Shown one piece after another: positions 27,200-37,429 of a DNA stretch of 64,000 bases; the stretch's first letter is position 1; each line of letters starts with the position of its first letter. Source of the DNA: Anoplopoma fimbria (lineage: Eukaryota > Chordata > Actinopteri > Perciformes > Anoplopomatidae). The notes under the pieces were generated by a model. It was given only the letters and a program-made list of their open reading frames with translations, ran no database searches and was not told the origin of the DNA. Position numbers and translations under genes: made by a program. The stretch lies in NCBI RefSeq assembly GCF_027596085.1, contig NC_072450.1, positions 2,987,236 to 3,051,235 of the forward strand, written 5' to 3'.

Positions 27200-27755
27200 A
27201 CTTTATATAGGAAGTGGACGTAGTCACAGTGACATCTGATTGGTTTGTGGACTGATGTTATGAAGCCTCAAGTTCAGCATTATGGCCGTCGCCATCTTGT
27301 TTTTTGCAACCAGAAGTGACTCAAGAAGGTGGAGTTAAGTACAACCGAACACTGAATAAGACTTTTTTTAGGCGACCAAAATGTTACAATTTACTTTCAT
27401 GAATTGAAAACACATTGTGAAAATGAAAACACAGACAACTCCCAGATCTGAGAACAACATGATAGAGACCTGTCAATCAGTGTGTAGCCCCGCCCTAAAG
27501 CATCCCCTGCTTTATGGTCTGTTTGACTCTAAATGGAGCATCATTTACTAAATGAACATCATGCTGTATTGAAGAAGACTTGAAACTAGAGATTGAGACC
27601 ATAAACTCATGTTTACAATGTTTACTGAGGGAATAAATCAAGAGAGAAGTAGAGTCATTTTCTCATAGACTTCTATACAACCAGAGGAGTCGCCCCCTGA
27701 TGGACAGTAGAGAGAATGCAGGTTTAAGACGTGAAGCATTGGCTTTACTCCTCAG
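27200..27755 (-). mobile_element. Dispersed repeat A, copy 2 (longest copy)
   Basis: The reverse complement carries the same core as the copy at 2330-2625, including GGGCGGGGCTACACACTG and AGGGGGCGACTCCTCTGG. It also shares the flank CAAGATGGCGACGGCCAT with the copy at 56225-56596. It is non-coding. Confidence 0.7.
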
Positions 27756-28924
27756 TAGGAATGAATGGACTTAGAGCTGAGAGCCGCAGACAGGAAGTCA
27801 GAGAGTATCGAGAGACAAAACCATCACATTGTTGGTTTTGACCTTTTCATTGGAATTGTTGACAACATGAAAAATGTCAAATAACAGCCGCCTCGTTTAA
27901 GTCTATTTTATGGCATGTTATTCTTGGACACTTTGCGGGAGCATCTTATGCAACAAAATATAAATTGTAACTATTTTTTTGTTTTTATTTTGCTTATTTT
28001 TATGAATGTGAACACTGTTGTCTGACACCTTTATCTTAGCATTCCACTCAGCTTCATGTTCATGTTCTTCTGGTTTATCTGAATGCGTCCCGAGGAGGCG
28101 AGGAGCTGTGAGAGTCGGAGGATATCCAGAATGATACCAGCCGACGTTAGAAGGGCACTTGTCTTAGATTTCACGAGCTGCTAAATTTAACGCACTGCCT
28201 TCTCATTAAGCTGAGAGGAGTTCTGTCCCACAACAACACTTTACATCTCTGAGGCTGTGAAAAGCCTCACCTCTACAAGTAAACACATTCACAAGACAAC
28301 AAATGGAATAATAAAGATAAAGAATGTCCAATAGAACAAACTGTTCAATCTGATATGAGAATCAAATTGTGTTGATCTTAAATTACCACTTTTTGCTTTC
28401 CAAAATACCCCCACCAATTCTTAAAATCGTCATTCATAAAAAACGACTTCAGATTTTTATCAGATATTAAAGATTTTTTTAGTTTATTATTTTATTTGAC
28501 AGGGACTGTGCTTTATAATAACATTTCTGAAAATATGCCCCAGTTAGCCAGAAATAATAATTTTCATCCGTTTCAAAAGTGTTAAGGGTTAAAGTTTGAT
28601 TAAAATTAGCTGATTTATTTTGGTTTAAAGTTTTGTGTCATGTGAGAAAAAAGAAACCTTGGTGGGTGACTTCAAAAAGTATTATTTTATAATTTCTGAA
28701 ATGTTATATTTAAATATGCAAACAAGGCATTAGCTGTTAAATATGCTAATTTGCTCATTTCCAGAACAGAAATGTGAACATTTGATAAAGTCAGGTTCAA
28801 AGTTCTAAATGTTTTTACAGAGGGGAGTTTGGATATCTCTTTGTTTCACCATAATAAAATGTTGTATAAATCAGGTTATGAATGATGTATGAACAAACCC
28901 CTCTGTGTTAACCTTCAGAATATA

Positions 28925-29505
28925 GAGAGGAATGAAGCTGTAAAGTTTGGTGTATGTAAGAGCTACTGAAGTGGAGATTTCTGGATCAGAGTCTGAGAAA
29001 AAACTCATTTAGAGAAAACGTCCTTTAAAGATATGTTTAGTTAAATTACATACATGTTGAAGACACTACAGGTGAATAGGGTAAAAAAAATAACTAATAG
29101 ATATCAACATGAAACTTCACCAGTTGATTACTGACATTAAGACAATTATTTTATGTATTACAAGTTTTTTTAAAGTTATGTTTAAATATGCAAATGAGGC
29201 ATTATCTAATGTTAACTTCGGGTGAATTTAGGAGAAATCTACAGACGCAAATAGACAAAGTAGTGAAATAAACACCTGAATGTGTATTTTGGATGTTTTC
29301 TTGCCTCTAGTCTTAAAGAAGACTTGTTATGGTAGGAAAATAGACTAAAACCTCTAATTTGACCAGTGCATTTTTGCATGTAGTGTCTCAAATTTTGATT
29401 TCAGCAGTGCACACTTAAGCGACAAAAAAACAGACGAGCACTTTAAACAAACCTAAAAACAAATGAAAATCAGTCTGTGAGTTGAGATCATTTCACCTGT
29501 TTGGA
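28925..29505. mobile_element. Dispersed repeat D, copy 2
   Basis: A direct copy of 25255-25860, by eye about nine bases in ten identical, with small deletions. It lies about 3.7 kb downstream of the first copy and about 1.2 kb upstream of the MyoD promoter region. Confidence 0.65.
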
Positions 29506-29530
29506 CTAATTGTCCTAAACTGTTGTCCAT

Positions 29531-29637
<107 letters not shown>

Positions 29638-30441
29638 TGAGATCAGAGGCCTGATGACTCTGTGACATCATGACCTCCTCAGCAGGACGTCAGACAGCAG
29701 CCAGTCTGACGTAACCGGACAAAGAGAGTGCTTCACAAAGTATAAATATAATGACACCTAAGCTCCTGTAATGTTACTGATACACTGACATTTACTGTTA
29801 TTATAATGGAAAAGGTGTAGTTGTTGAGGAGTTGTTCAGAGTTACAATTATCATGTCATTCGTACGCCAATCAGGGAGAGATGAAGGTTGAAAAATCACT
29901 TTAAACTGTGACGAAAAGTTCACTTTTGACTACAGAAAAAGTGTCCATCAAGTTGTTTCATGTAGCAGAATGAACATCTTTACTTACTAATCACCACTGC
30001 AACAATTCCACTACATCTTTTGTCTCTCCGCCACACATCTCATAGACTACTGGGACTTATACTTTTTCTGCCTCAAACATCCACACACACACCCTATATA
30101 TACTCACTGAATCTTATCATTTCACTTCCTACGTCACCGTAACTGCTCTGTTACTGTCTGAATGTCTATTTTTTTTTTTTAAGTCTGTATTCCATGTTTA
30201 TGTCACTTTTATGTGTTGCTGTTTTTTTGTTGTTGTCACATTGCTTCACCAATAAAAAAAAAAATATATATATATATAAAAATAATGAACATCTTTAAGT
30301 TTTGATTAACAGAATCCAGTGACTGAATCTCAAAGAGTCGTTCTAGTTTTTATATTTATCTGTAAACATCAGAAGACTGAATGATTTGTTAAGATGGACT
30401 CTTTCATTGCTTCCTTTTTGTTGCACCTCAGTGACACCCGC

Positions 30442-30443
<2 letters not shown>

Positions 30444-30523
<80 letters not shown>
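30444..30523. repeat. (CA)n microsatellite in the MyoD proximal promoter
   Basis: A CA run of about 80 bases ending only about 55 bases upstream of the TATA box, so length changes here would alter promoter spacing. Confidence 0.96.
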
Positions 30524-30525
<2 letters not shown>

Positions 30526-30536
30526 ACCCCTCCGAT

Positions 30537-30645
30537 CATTGGTCACTGACACCACAGCCCCTCCCACACATGACTCCTATATAAAGGCCGACCAGGCCGA
30601 GGGAGCTGAAGTTACACAGACTGTCCCTTTAATCACTCTCAGCTG
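30537..30645 (+). promoter_or_regulatory. myod2: MyoD core promoter (CCAAT, TATA, E-box)
   Basis: A reverse CCAAT box (ATTGG) lies at 30538-30542 and TATATAAA at 30578-30585, about 160 bases before the start codon. An E-box CAGCTG at 30640-30645 falls in the presumed 5' UTR. The transcription start should be near 30610, judged from the usual TATA distance. CCAAT plus TATA is the known layout of MyoD-family promoters. Confidence 0.75.
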
Positions 30646-30665
30646 ACAGGAGACACCTTCTGCTC

Positions 30666-30690
30666 TCTCTCTCTCTCTCTCTCTCTCTCT
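30666..30690. repeat. (CT)n tract in MyoD 5' UTR
   Basis: A CT run of about 25 bases between the TATA box and the start codon, most likely transcribed. Confidence 0.9.
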
Positions 30691-30743
30691 TGAGAAACTT
30701 TTCTGGGAACTTTTCCTCTTCTTCTTGTTCTTCAGACTCCCCG

Positions 30744-32485
30744 ATGGATCTGTCCGACCTTTCCTTCCCTCTCTCCTCGGCCGATGACCTCTACGATGAC
30801 CCCTGCTTCAGCACGGGCGACATGAACTTTTTTGACGACCTGGACACCCGGCTGCTGCACGCCGGCCTTCTCAAACCAGAGGACCATCTTCATCATCATC
30901 ACCACCACCACCACGTCCCCATCGCAGAGGAGGAGGACGAGGAAGAGGAAGAGGAGGAGGAGGAGGAGGAGGACGACGGGCATGTGAGGGCCCCGGGAGG
31001 CCTCCACCAGACGGGGCGCTGCCTGCTTTGGGCGTGCAAGGCCTGCAAGAGGAAGACGTCCAGCGAGGACCGGAGGAAAGCGGCCACGATGCGTGAGCGG
31101 CGGCGTCTCGGGAAGGTCAACGACGCCTTCGAGACCCTGAAGCGCTGCACGGCGGCCAATCCCAACCAGCGGCTGCCCAAAGTGGAGATCCTGCGGAACG
31201 CCATCAGCTACATCGAGTCCCTGCAGACGCTGCTGAGGGGAGGACGGGACGACAACTTCTACCCGCCGCTGGAGCACTACGGCGTGGACTCGGACACCTC
31301 CAGCCCCCGATCCAACTGCTCCAACTGCTCCGACGGCACGGTGAGTCCCAGGAACAGCTGAGGGGTTCATGTGTTGCTTCAGGAAATGTTTGGAATTTTT
31401 TATTTTTGGACACAGTGTTTTTTAATATGTCAAATTTAAAATCACATTTTAGGCCAAAATCTTTTCAATGTTTTGCACTAAAACAAGACATTTGATCCTC
31501 TTCCACATTTTAAATAGTCAGCTGTCGAGTAATAAAACTTTTATTATTTTTATTTTATAAAACATTTTTTAAAAGAGAATGTGGAAATAAATGCATGATC
31601 AGATTAGCTAAAATGCAGCAACATTTCATTTTTCATAATTTGTTTTTTAATTAAAGTTATTTAATTAATTTATTATTTTAATGTGAAATATATTTTGTCC
31701 TTTATTTTGTTTTTGGTTTGTTAAACAGTATTTATATAGGTATGTTTCCTACAGTAGCGAAATTGATCCTTTTTTCTTTATTTAAAAAAATGCTAATTTC
31801 ATGCTAAAATATAGAATGAAGAGTAGAAATTAGCTGCATGAAAAGTCACACAGATGTGATTAAAACTGATTATATTTCAGACTGAACTTCTCTTGTTATG
31901 AAAACAAGTTAAAATCCCAACAAAAAAATAAACTCCCTGATAAGTTGCCTTTTTAAGTGATAAGAAAATACATACAAAGCTCAAAAATGGACCTGTTTTT
32001 AAACATAAATCATAATGAAAGTTATATTTGACTTTCATCATCTATGTTGTTAATTAACTGATCATGAGTGTTTAGTTATCTGACTGTATTGATCTGTTTT
32101 CAGATGGATTTCATCTCCCCGTGTTCCTCCAGAAGTGAGAACAGCAACAGTTCGTACTGCAGACACACCGACGGTCAGTTTCATGTTCATTCCTAATGTG
32201 ACATGTTTCTAATAAAATTAATAATAACAATAACTTAAAACATTTTATTCAACCGCGCATAAACTAATGTTGCCCGTGTCTCTCTCTACAGATTCCAGCA
32301 GCAGTAAACCGTCGCTGGTTTCCAGTTTGGCCTGTTTGTCCAGCATCGTGGAGCGGATCAGCACCAATCCAGCTGTGGCCCCCCCGGGGGACAGCGTGGT
32401 GCCCCGAGGCCCCGGATCGCCTCAGAGCAGCCCTGCAGGATCCAGTTCCTCTGCTGAACCAAACAGCATCTACGAGCCGCTCTGA
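30744..32485 (+). CDS. myod2: Myoblast determination factor MyoD, MyoD2-like
   Basis: MyoD is a bHLH transcription factor that binds E-boxes with E-proteins and commits cells to skeletal muscle. Exons 30744-31340, 32104-32173 and 32292-32485 join in frame to 286 residues. The start is [10 protein letters not shown], and this ATG matches the family N-terminus; a longer upstream reading frame begins with TTG and is not used. Residues 1-34 form the acidic activation region, followed by a run of eight histidines (50-57) and a Glu/Asp run (about 62-78). The H/C box [12 protein letters not shown] (93-104) and the bHLH (about 108-164) with the myogenic code AAT in [10 protein letters not shown] come next. 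Near the C-terminus helix III reads [11 protein letters not shown]. The C-terminal half is short and unlike MyoD1, which favours the MyoD2 paralogue of spiny-rayed fish; MyoD1 is the alternative. Confidence 0.9.
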
Positions 32486-32713
32486 ACCGGACAGATCTCA
32501 GGACTCATATTCCACAAAAACACCAAAGACAAACTTTATTTTCCTGAAATTTGAGTCCAGTTTCTTCAGTTTTCAGCCTCCTGAACAAACTGAATGCTGC
32601 TGAGATGTTTTATTATCTCATCGGAGAAAGAAAAAGGATATTTTCACGACTGATTTCTGCTGCAGAAATGATAACTGAGGACCATTTTGTAAATGTGTAA
32701 ATAAGAGCTGTTT

Positions 32714-32716
<3 letters not shown>

Positions 32717-32788
<72 letters not shown>
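32717..32788. repeat. (CA)n microsatellite in MyoD 3' UTR
   Basis: A CA run of about 72 bases between the MyoD stop codon (32483-32485) and its poly(A) signal. Confidence 0.95.
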
Positions 32789-32790
<2 letters not shown>

Positions 32791-32850
32791 GGATGCTGCG
32801 ATTGTTGTGTCAGATGTTTCTATATATTATTTATGAGTGAATGGCATTTT

Positions 32851-32856
32851 AATAAA
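32851..32856 (+). terminator. myod2: MyoD poly(A) signal
   Basis: AATAAA, overlapping a second AATAAA, about 370 bases after the stop codon. It is the first canonical hexamer downstream and gives a compact 3' UTR. Confidence 0.7.
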
Positions 32857-32859
32857 TAA

Positions 32860-34110
32860 ATATTTATATTCAGTAGAATCTATCGATGGCTTTCTCTGAT
32901 ATTTTATTGATAGAACTTCTATTATAAAATGAAATGCTTCATCTTCAAGAGAATCAACTGCTCATGAGTTTTTTTTTAAACTTATAGATCTTTTCATGCT
33001 TTGTTCCAAACATCTTATGCAGCTAACGTTTATTTAAGTACAATATTAACTGAACTAAAAAAGTAAAGTTGTTCAAAAACCAGAACACTCTGAAAGACGA
33101 ACGATAAAGTTTGTCTCTATGATCGAGCTCCTTCAGATACACATTTAATCCAGTTAATATAATTAATTGATTAAGGCAGCTTTACAGTAAGATAACTTAA
33201 ATCGTATGGTGGATTCTGATGCCAAATTTGGCAAATGTGTGAAAAATGATTTTACAAAAGAATATTCTCATTTGTGGTGGTGCAAAAACAAATTATATGA
33301 ATATATTGATAAGTTTGATTATTTCACTCATCACATTATGTGGCCAAGATATACAAAAAAATTTCAACTATGTGGAACTTAAGTGACTTTGAAGGATATT
33401 TTACGGTGACATTTAAACTGAAAATCAGTTAAATCAAATTCATCACTTTAATAGATTGTTCCAAAATTAACTCTAATAGTTTCTGATTTGTCTTCATAAC
33501 TTGTTGTGTGTACGCAGATGTCATTATTTTTTGAGCAAACCCCATGAAGAAGGCAGTGAGATGCAGCTGAAAGCTAGTAAGTGACTTACTAGGTAAAAAA
33601 AAACATTTCTACATTTCTGATGAAAAATTGATGTTCAGATGCAAATGTTCATTTAGAATCCAGGCTGTTTGAGTTTGATTTATGAGTATTTTACCCAAAA
33701 ATGATTACCAGTGATAGAAAGAGTAAAATTATATTTTACTCAAGTTAAAGTTACTTTAAAGGTATTTTACTGGAGCTTAAGTAAAAATGTGCTTAGATAA
33801 AAAGTAAAAACTAGGTCAGCAAAAGACCTAAAAGTACTGTTTTAAAAATGTAAAAATACCCAGTCCACCTTAAATTTCTAAATGAAGCGCATTAACATAT
33901 ATGTAAGTTGAAAAACACCAAATAGGCCTCATTTACAAACCAACTATAACTTCCTTTTCCATAGACAGACATTTGCAGCCAGTTAGAATAAGTGATGATC
34001 AGCTACAGCCTTCCTCTGTGGAGCGACACAGGACTGAGGCAGAAAAGACGACAAATCTCAAACATCACAGTTGGTTTGTTGTTGTTCTCACCAGTCTGAC
34101 CTCATTCTGT
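32860..34110. other. Intergenic, no gene seen
   Basis: AT-rich DNA between MyoD and the minisatellites. About 33700-33860 resembles the repeat-C MITE family. No exon is supported. Confidence 0.45.
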
Positions 34111-34116
34111 GAGTGA

Positions 34117-34306
34117 AGTCCTCCTCCACCTGATCCAAGGTCACCTCCTCCACCTGATCCAAGTTCACCTCCTCCACCTGATCCAAGTTCACCTCCTCCA
34201 CCTGATCCAAGTTCACCTCCTCCACCTGATCCAAGTTCACCTCCTCCACCTGATCCAAGTTCACCTCCTCCACCTGATCCAAGTTCAACTCCTCCACTCG
34301 CTCATT
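34117..34306. repeat. 24-bp minisatellite, about 8 units
   Basis: The unit CCTCCTCCACCTGATCCAAG plus TTCA is repeated with almost no change. Because 24 is a multiple of three, both strands stay open and give repetitive peptides, which I do not regard as real. It borders the 32-bp array. Confidence 0.92.
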
Positions 34307-34324
34307 CCAAAAGCACAATAAATC

Positions 34325-36296
34325 CAGTCCACTCTGCCTCTCTCTCCCAGTATAACCAGTCCACTCAGCCTCTCACTCCCAGTATAACCAGTCCACTCAG
34401 CCTCTCTCTCCCAGTATCACCAGTCCACTCTGCCTCTCTCTCCCAGTATAACCAGTCCTCTCTGCCTCTCTGTCCCAGTATATAACCAGTCCTCTCTGCC
34501 TCTCTCTCCCAGTATAACCAGTCCACTCAGCCTCTCTCTCCCAGTATCACCAGTCCACTCTGCCTCTCTCTCCCAGTATAACCAGTCCTCTCTGCCTCTC
34601 ACTCCCAGTATAACTAGTCCTCTCTGCCTCTCTCTCCCAGTATAACCAGTCCACTCAGCCTCTCCATCCCAGTATAACCAGTCCACTCAGCCTCTCTCTC
34701 CCAGTATAACCAGTCCTCTCTCTCTCCCAGTATAACCAGTCCTCTCAGCCTCTCTCTCCCAGTATATCCAGTCCTCTCAGCCTCTCTCTCCCAGTATAAC
34801 CAGTCCACTCAGCCTCACTCCCAGTATAACCAGTCCACTCTGCCTCTCTCTCCCAGTATAACCAGTCCTCTCTGCCTCTCTCTCCCAGTATAACCAGTCC
34901 TCTCTGCCTCTCTCTCCCAGTATAACCAGTCCTCTCTGCCTCTCTCTCCCAGTATAACCAGTCCTCTCTGCCTCTCTCTCCCAGTATAACAAGTCCTCTG
35001 GGCCTCTCTCTCCCAGTATAACCAGTCCTCTCTCTCCCAGTATAACCAGTCCTCTCTCTCCCAGTATAACCAGTCCACTCTGCCTCTCTCTCCCAGTATA
35101 ACCAGTCCTCTCTCTCCCAGTATAACCAGTCCTCTCTGCCTCTCTCTCCCAGTATATAACCAGTCCACTCGGCCTCTCTCCCCCAGTATAACCAGTCCTC
35201 TCTGCCTCTCTCTCCCAGTATATCTCTCTCCCAGTATAACAGTCCTCTGGGCCTCTCTCTCCCCCAGTATAACCAGTCCTCTCTGCCTCTCTCTCCCAGT
35301 ATTACCAGTCCACTCAGCCTCTCTGTCCCAGTATAACCAGTCCTCTCTGCCTCTCTCTCCCAGTATAACCAGTCCTCTCTCTCCCCAGTATAACCAGTCC
35401 TCTCTCTCTCCCAGCCTCTCTCTCTCCCAGTATATAACCAGTCCACTCAGCCTCTCTGTCCCAGTATAACCAGTCCTCTCTGCCTCTCTCTCCCAGTATA
35501 ACCAGTCCTCTCTCTCCCAGTATAACCAGTCCTCTCTGCCTCTCTCTCCCAGTATAACCAGTCCTCTGGGCCTCTCTCTCCCAGTATAACCAGCCCTCTC
35601 TGCCTCTCTCTCCCAGTATAACCAGTCCTCTCTGCCTCTCTCTCCCAGTATAACCAGTCCTCTGGGCCTCTCTCTCCCAGTATAACCAGTCCTCTCTCTC
35701 CCAGTATAACCAGTCCTCTCTCTCCCAGTATAACCAGTCCACTCTGCCTCTCTCTCCCAGTATAACCAGTCCTCTCTCTCCCAGTATAACCAGTCCTCTC
35801 TGCCTCTCTCTCCCAGTATATAACCAGTCCACTCAGCCTCTCTCTCCCAGTATAACCAGTCCTCTCTGCCTCTCTCTCCCAGTATATAACCAGTCCTCTG
35901 GGCCTCTCTCTCCCAGTATAACCAGTCCTCTCTGCCTCTCTCTCCCAGTATTACCAGTCCACTCAGCCTCTCTGTCCCAGTATAACAGTCCTCTCTGCCT
36001 CTCTCTCCCAGTATAACCAGTCCTCTCTCTCCCAGTATAACCAGTCCTCTCTGCCTCTCTCTCTCCCAGTATATAACCAGTCCACTCGGCCTCTCTCTCC
36101 CAGTATAACCAGTCCTCTCTGCCTCTCTCTCCCAGTATAACCAGTCCTCTCTCCCCTCTCCCAGTATAACCAGTCCTCTCTGCCTCTCTCTCCCAGTATA
36201 GCCAGTCCTCTGGGCCTCTCTCTCCCAGTATAACCAGTCCTCTCTGCCTCTCTCTCCCAGTATAACCAGTCCTCTCTCTCCCAGTATCACCAGTCC
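34325..36296. repeat. 32-bp minisatellite, about 2 kb
   Basis: Units of about 32 bases read CAGTATAACCAGTCCTCTCT then GCCTCTCTCTCC. There are shortened 24-base units and variants with CTCAGCC, CTGGGCC or TATATAACC. The minus strand of the unit has no stop in any frame, which explains the long reading frames across it. Blocks of variants recur (for example around 35150, 35425, 35815 and 36070), pointing to higher-order duplication. Confidence 0.93.
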
Positions 36297-36796
36297 TCAC
36301 AACCTTTATGTCGCAGTTATCTTGACCCCTCTGAAAACATCTCAGTCTGTATTTATTAAAGATTGTAATATTTGACAGGATTACATTTGAACACATCATG
36401 ATAACGTTATAATCCACCGTGATTAACCTCAACCCACAAACTCCTTCATACTTCATTTAATGTTACTGTTGTGCATTTATATATTTATATATTGTTCTCA
36501 AACTCACCTTAATCTACACAATCTACCTGAATCTTCAGGGTCAACTCTCACGAGCTCTGCAAAACACTTGTGATTTAAAAAAAGTTTTTATTAAAAGAAA
36601 AAAAACAAGTATAATAAGTTATTCTTTTTTTTTTAAATACTGCAATAAAAAAGTAGCCTTACAAGTGCACCTTCACCCGAATTTTTAAATTTCCAATAAA
36701 ATTCTGAGAAATTGATTTCACAACATTTCAGAAGCAGACTTAATATGGAATAAAGTGAAGGCTCAACAATGTATATATAATAATAATAATAATATA

Positions 36797-36799
<3 letters not shown>

Positions 36800-36882
<83 letters not shown>

Positions 36883-36943
36883 ATATAAAAACAACATTTA
36901 AGTTTAAGTGATGCTTGGTTTTGAAATATATACATATATATAT

Positions 36944-36984
<41 letters not shown>

Positions 36985-37095
36985 TATATATATATAAAAT
37001 ATAATATATATTATATACTATATACATATATATATATATATATATTTAATATAAAAACAACATTTAAGTTTAAGTGATGCTTGGTTTTGAAAATA
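36800..37095. repeat. (TC)n/(AT)n tract with a duplicated flank
   Basis: A TC run (36800-36837) passes into long AT runs. The segment AACAACATTTAAGTTTAAGT, followed by GATGCTTGGTTTTGAAA, occurs twice, near 36888 and 37055, about 167 bases apart. The AT-rich block has therefore been tandemly duplicated. Confidence 0.85.
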
Positions 37096-37247
37096 TTGTT
37101 CCCTTCAGATGCAGTTTTGTTAAACAGTAAAAATAAAAGAACCTGCTGTTTATTAGAATCAATTAAATCAATCAAACATATTGATTGATACAAACCTCGA
37201 CATGCAGACTGGGGGATCAATAATTGTGGCATTTTATTGACTGAATC

Positions 37248-37253
37248 TTTATT
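37248..37253 (-). terminator. tnnt3: tnnt3 poly(A) signal
   Basis: TTTATT on the plus strand gives AATAAA on the minus strand, about 180 bases beyond the tnnt3 stop codon at 37430-37432. Confidence 0.65.
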
Positions 37254-37429
37254 TATTTTATACACAAACTCAGTGATGACATTTTTAAAATGTATTTATT
37301 TACTAAATTCATCAATCAGACACTAAGACGTCCAGTTGCTCCGGAGCTCCGGGGCCGACCGGGTCTGAGCCGCTGCTGTAGCCGAGCAGAGGCGCCTCTT
37401 TTCCGGGTCGACCGTCACTCAGCAGCCGC

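Noticed and set aside
30690..30743. N-terminal extension of MyoD starting at TTG
   Set aside because: MyoD proteins begin at MDLSD/MELSD; the extension derives from 5' UTR sequence.
30732..31370. 212-residue minus-strand frame opposite MyoD
   Set aside because: It is the shadow of MyoD exon 1; the plus frame has clear bHLH homology and splice sites.
34815..36290. 491-residue minus-strand reading frame
   Set aside because: It is produced by the 32-bp minisatellite, whose minus strand lacks stops in all frames. The peptide only repeats the unit.
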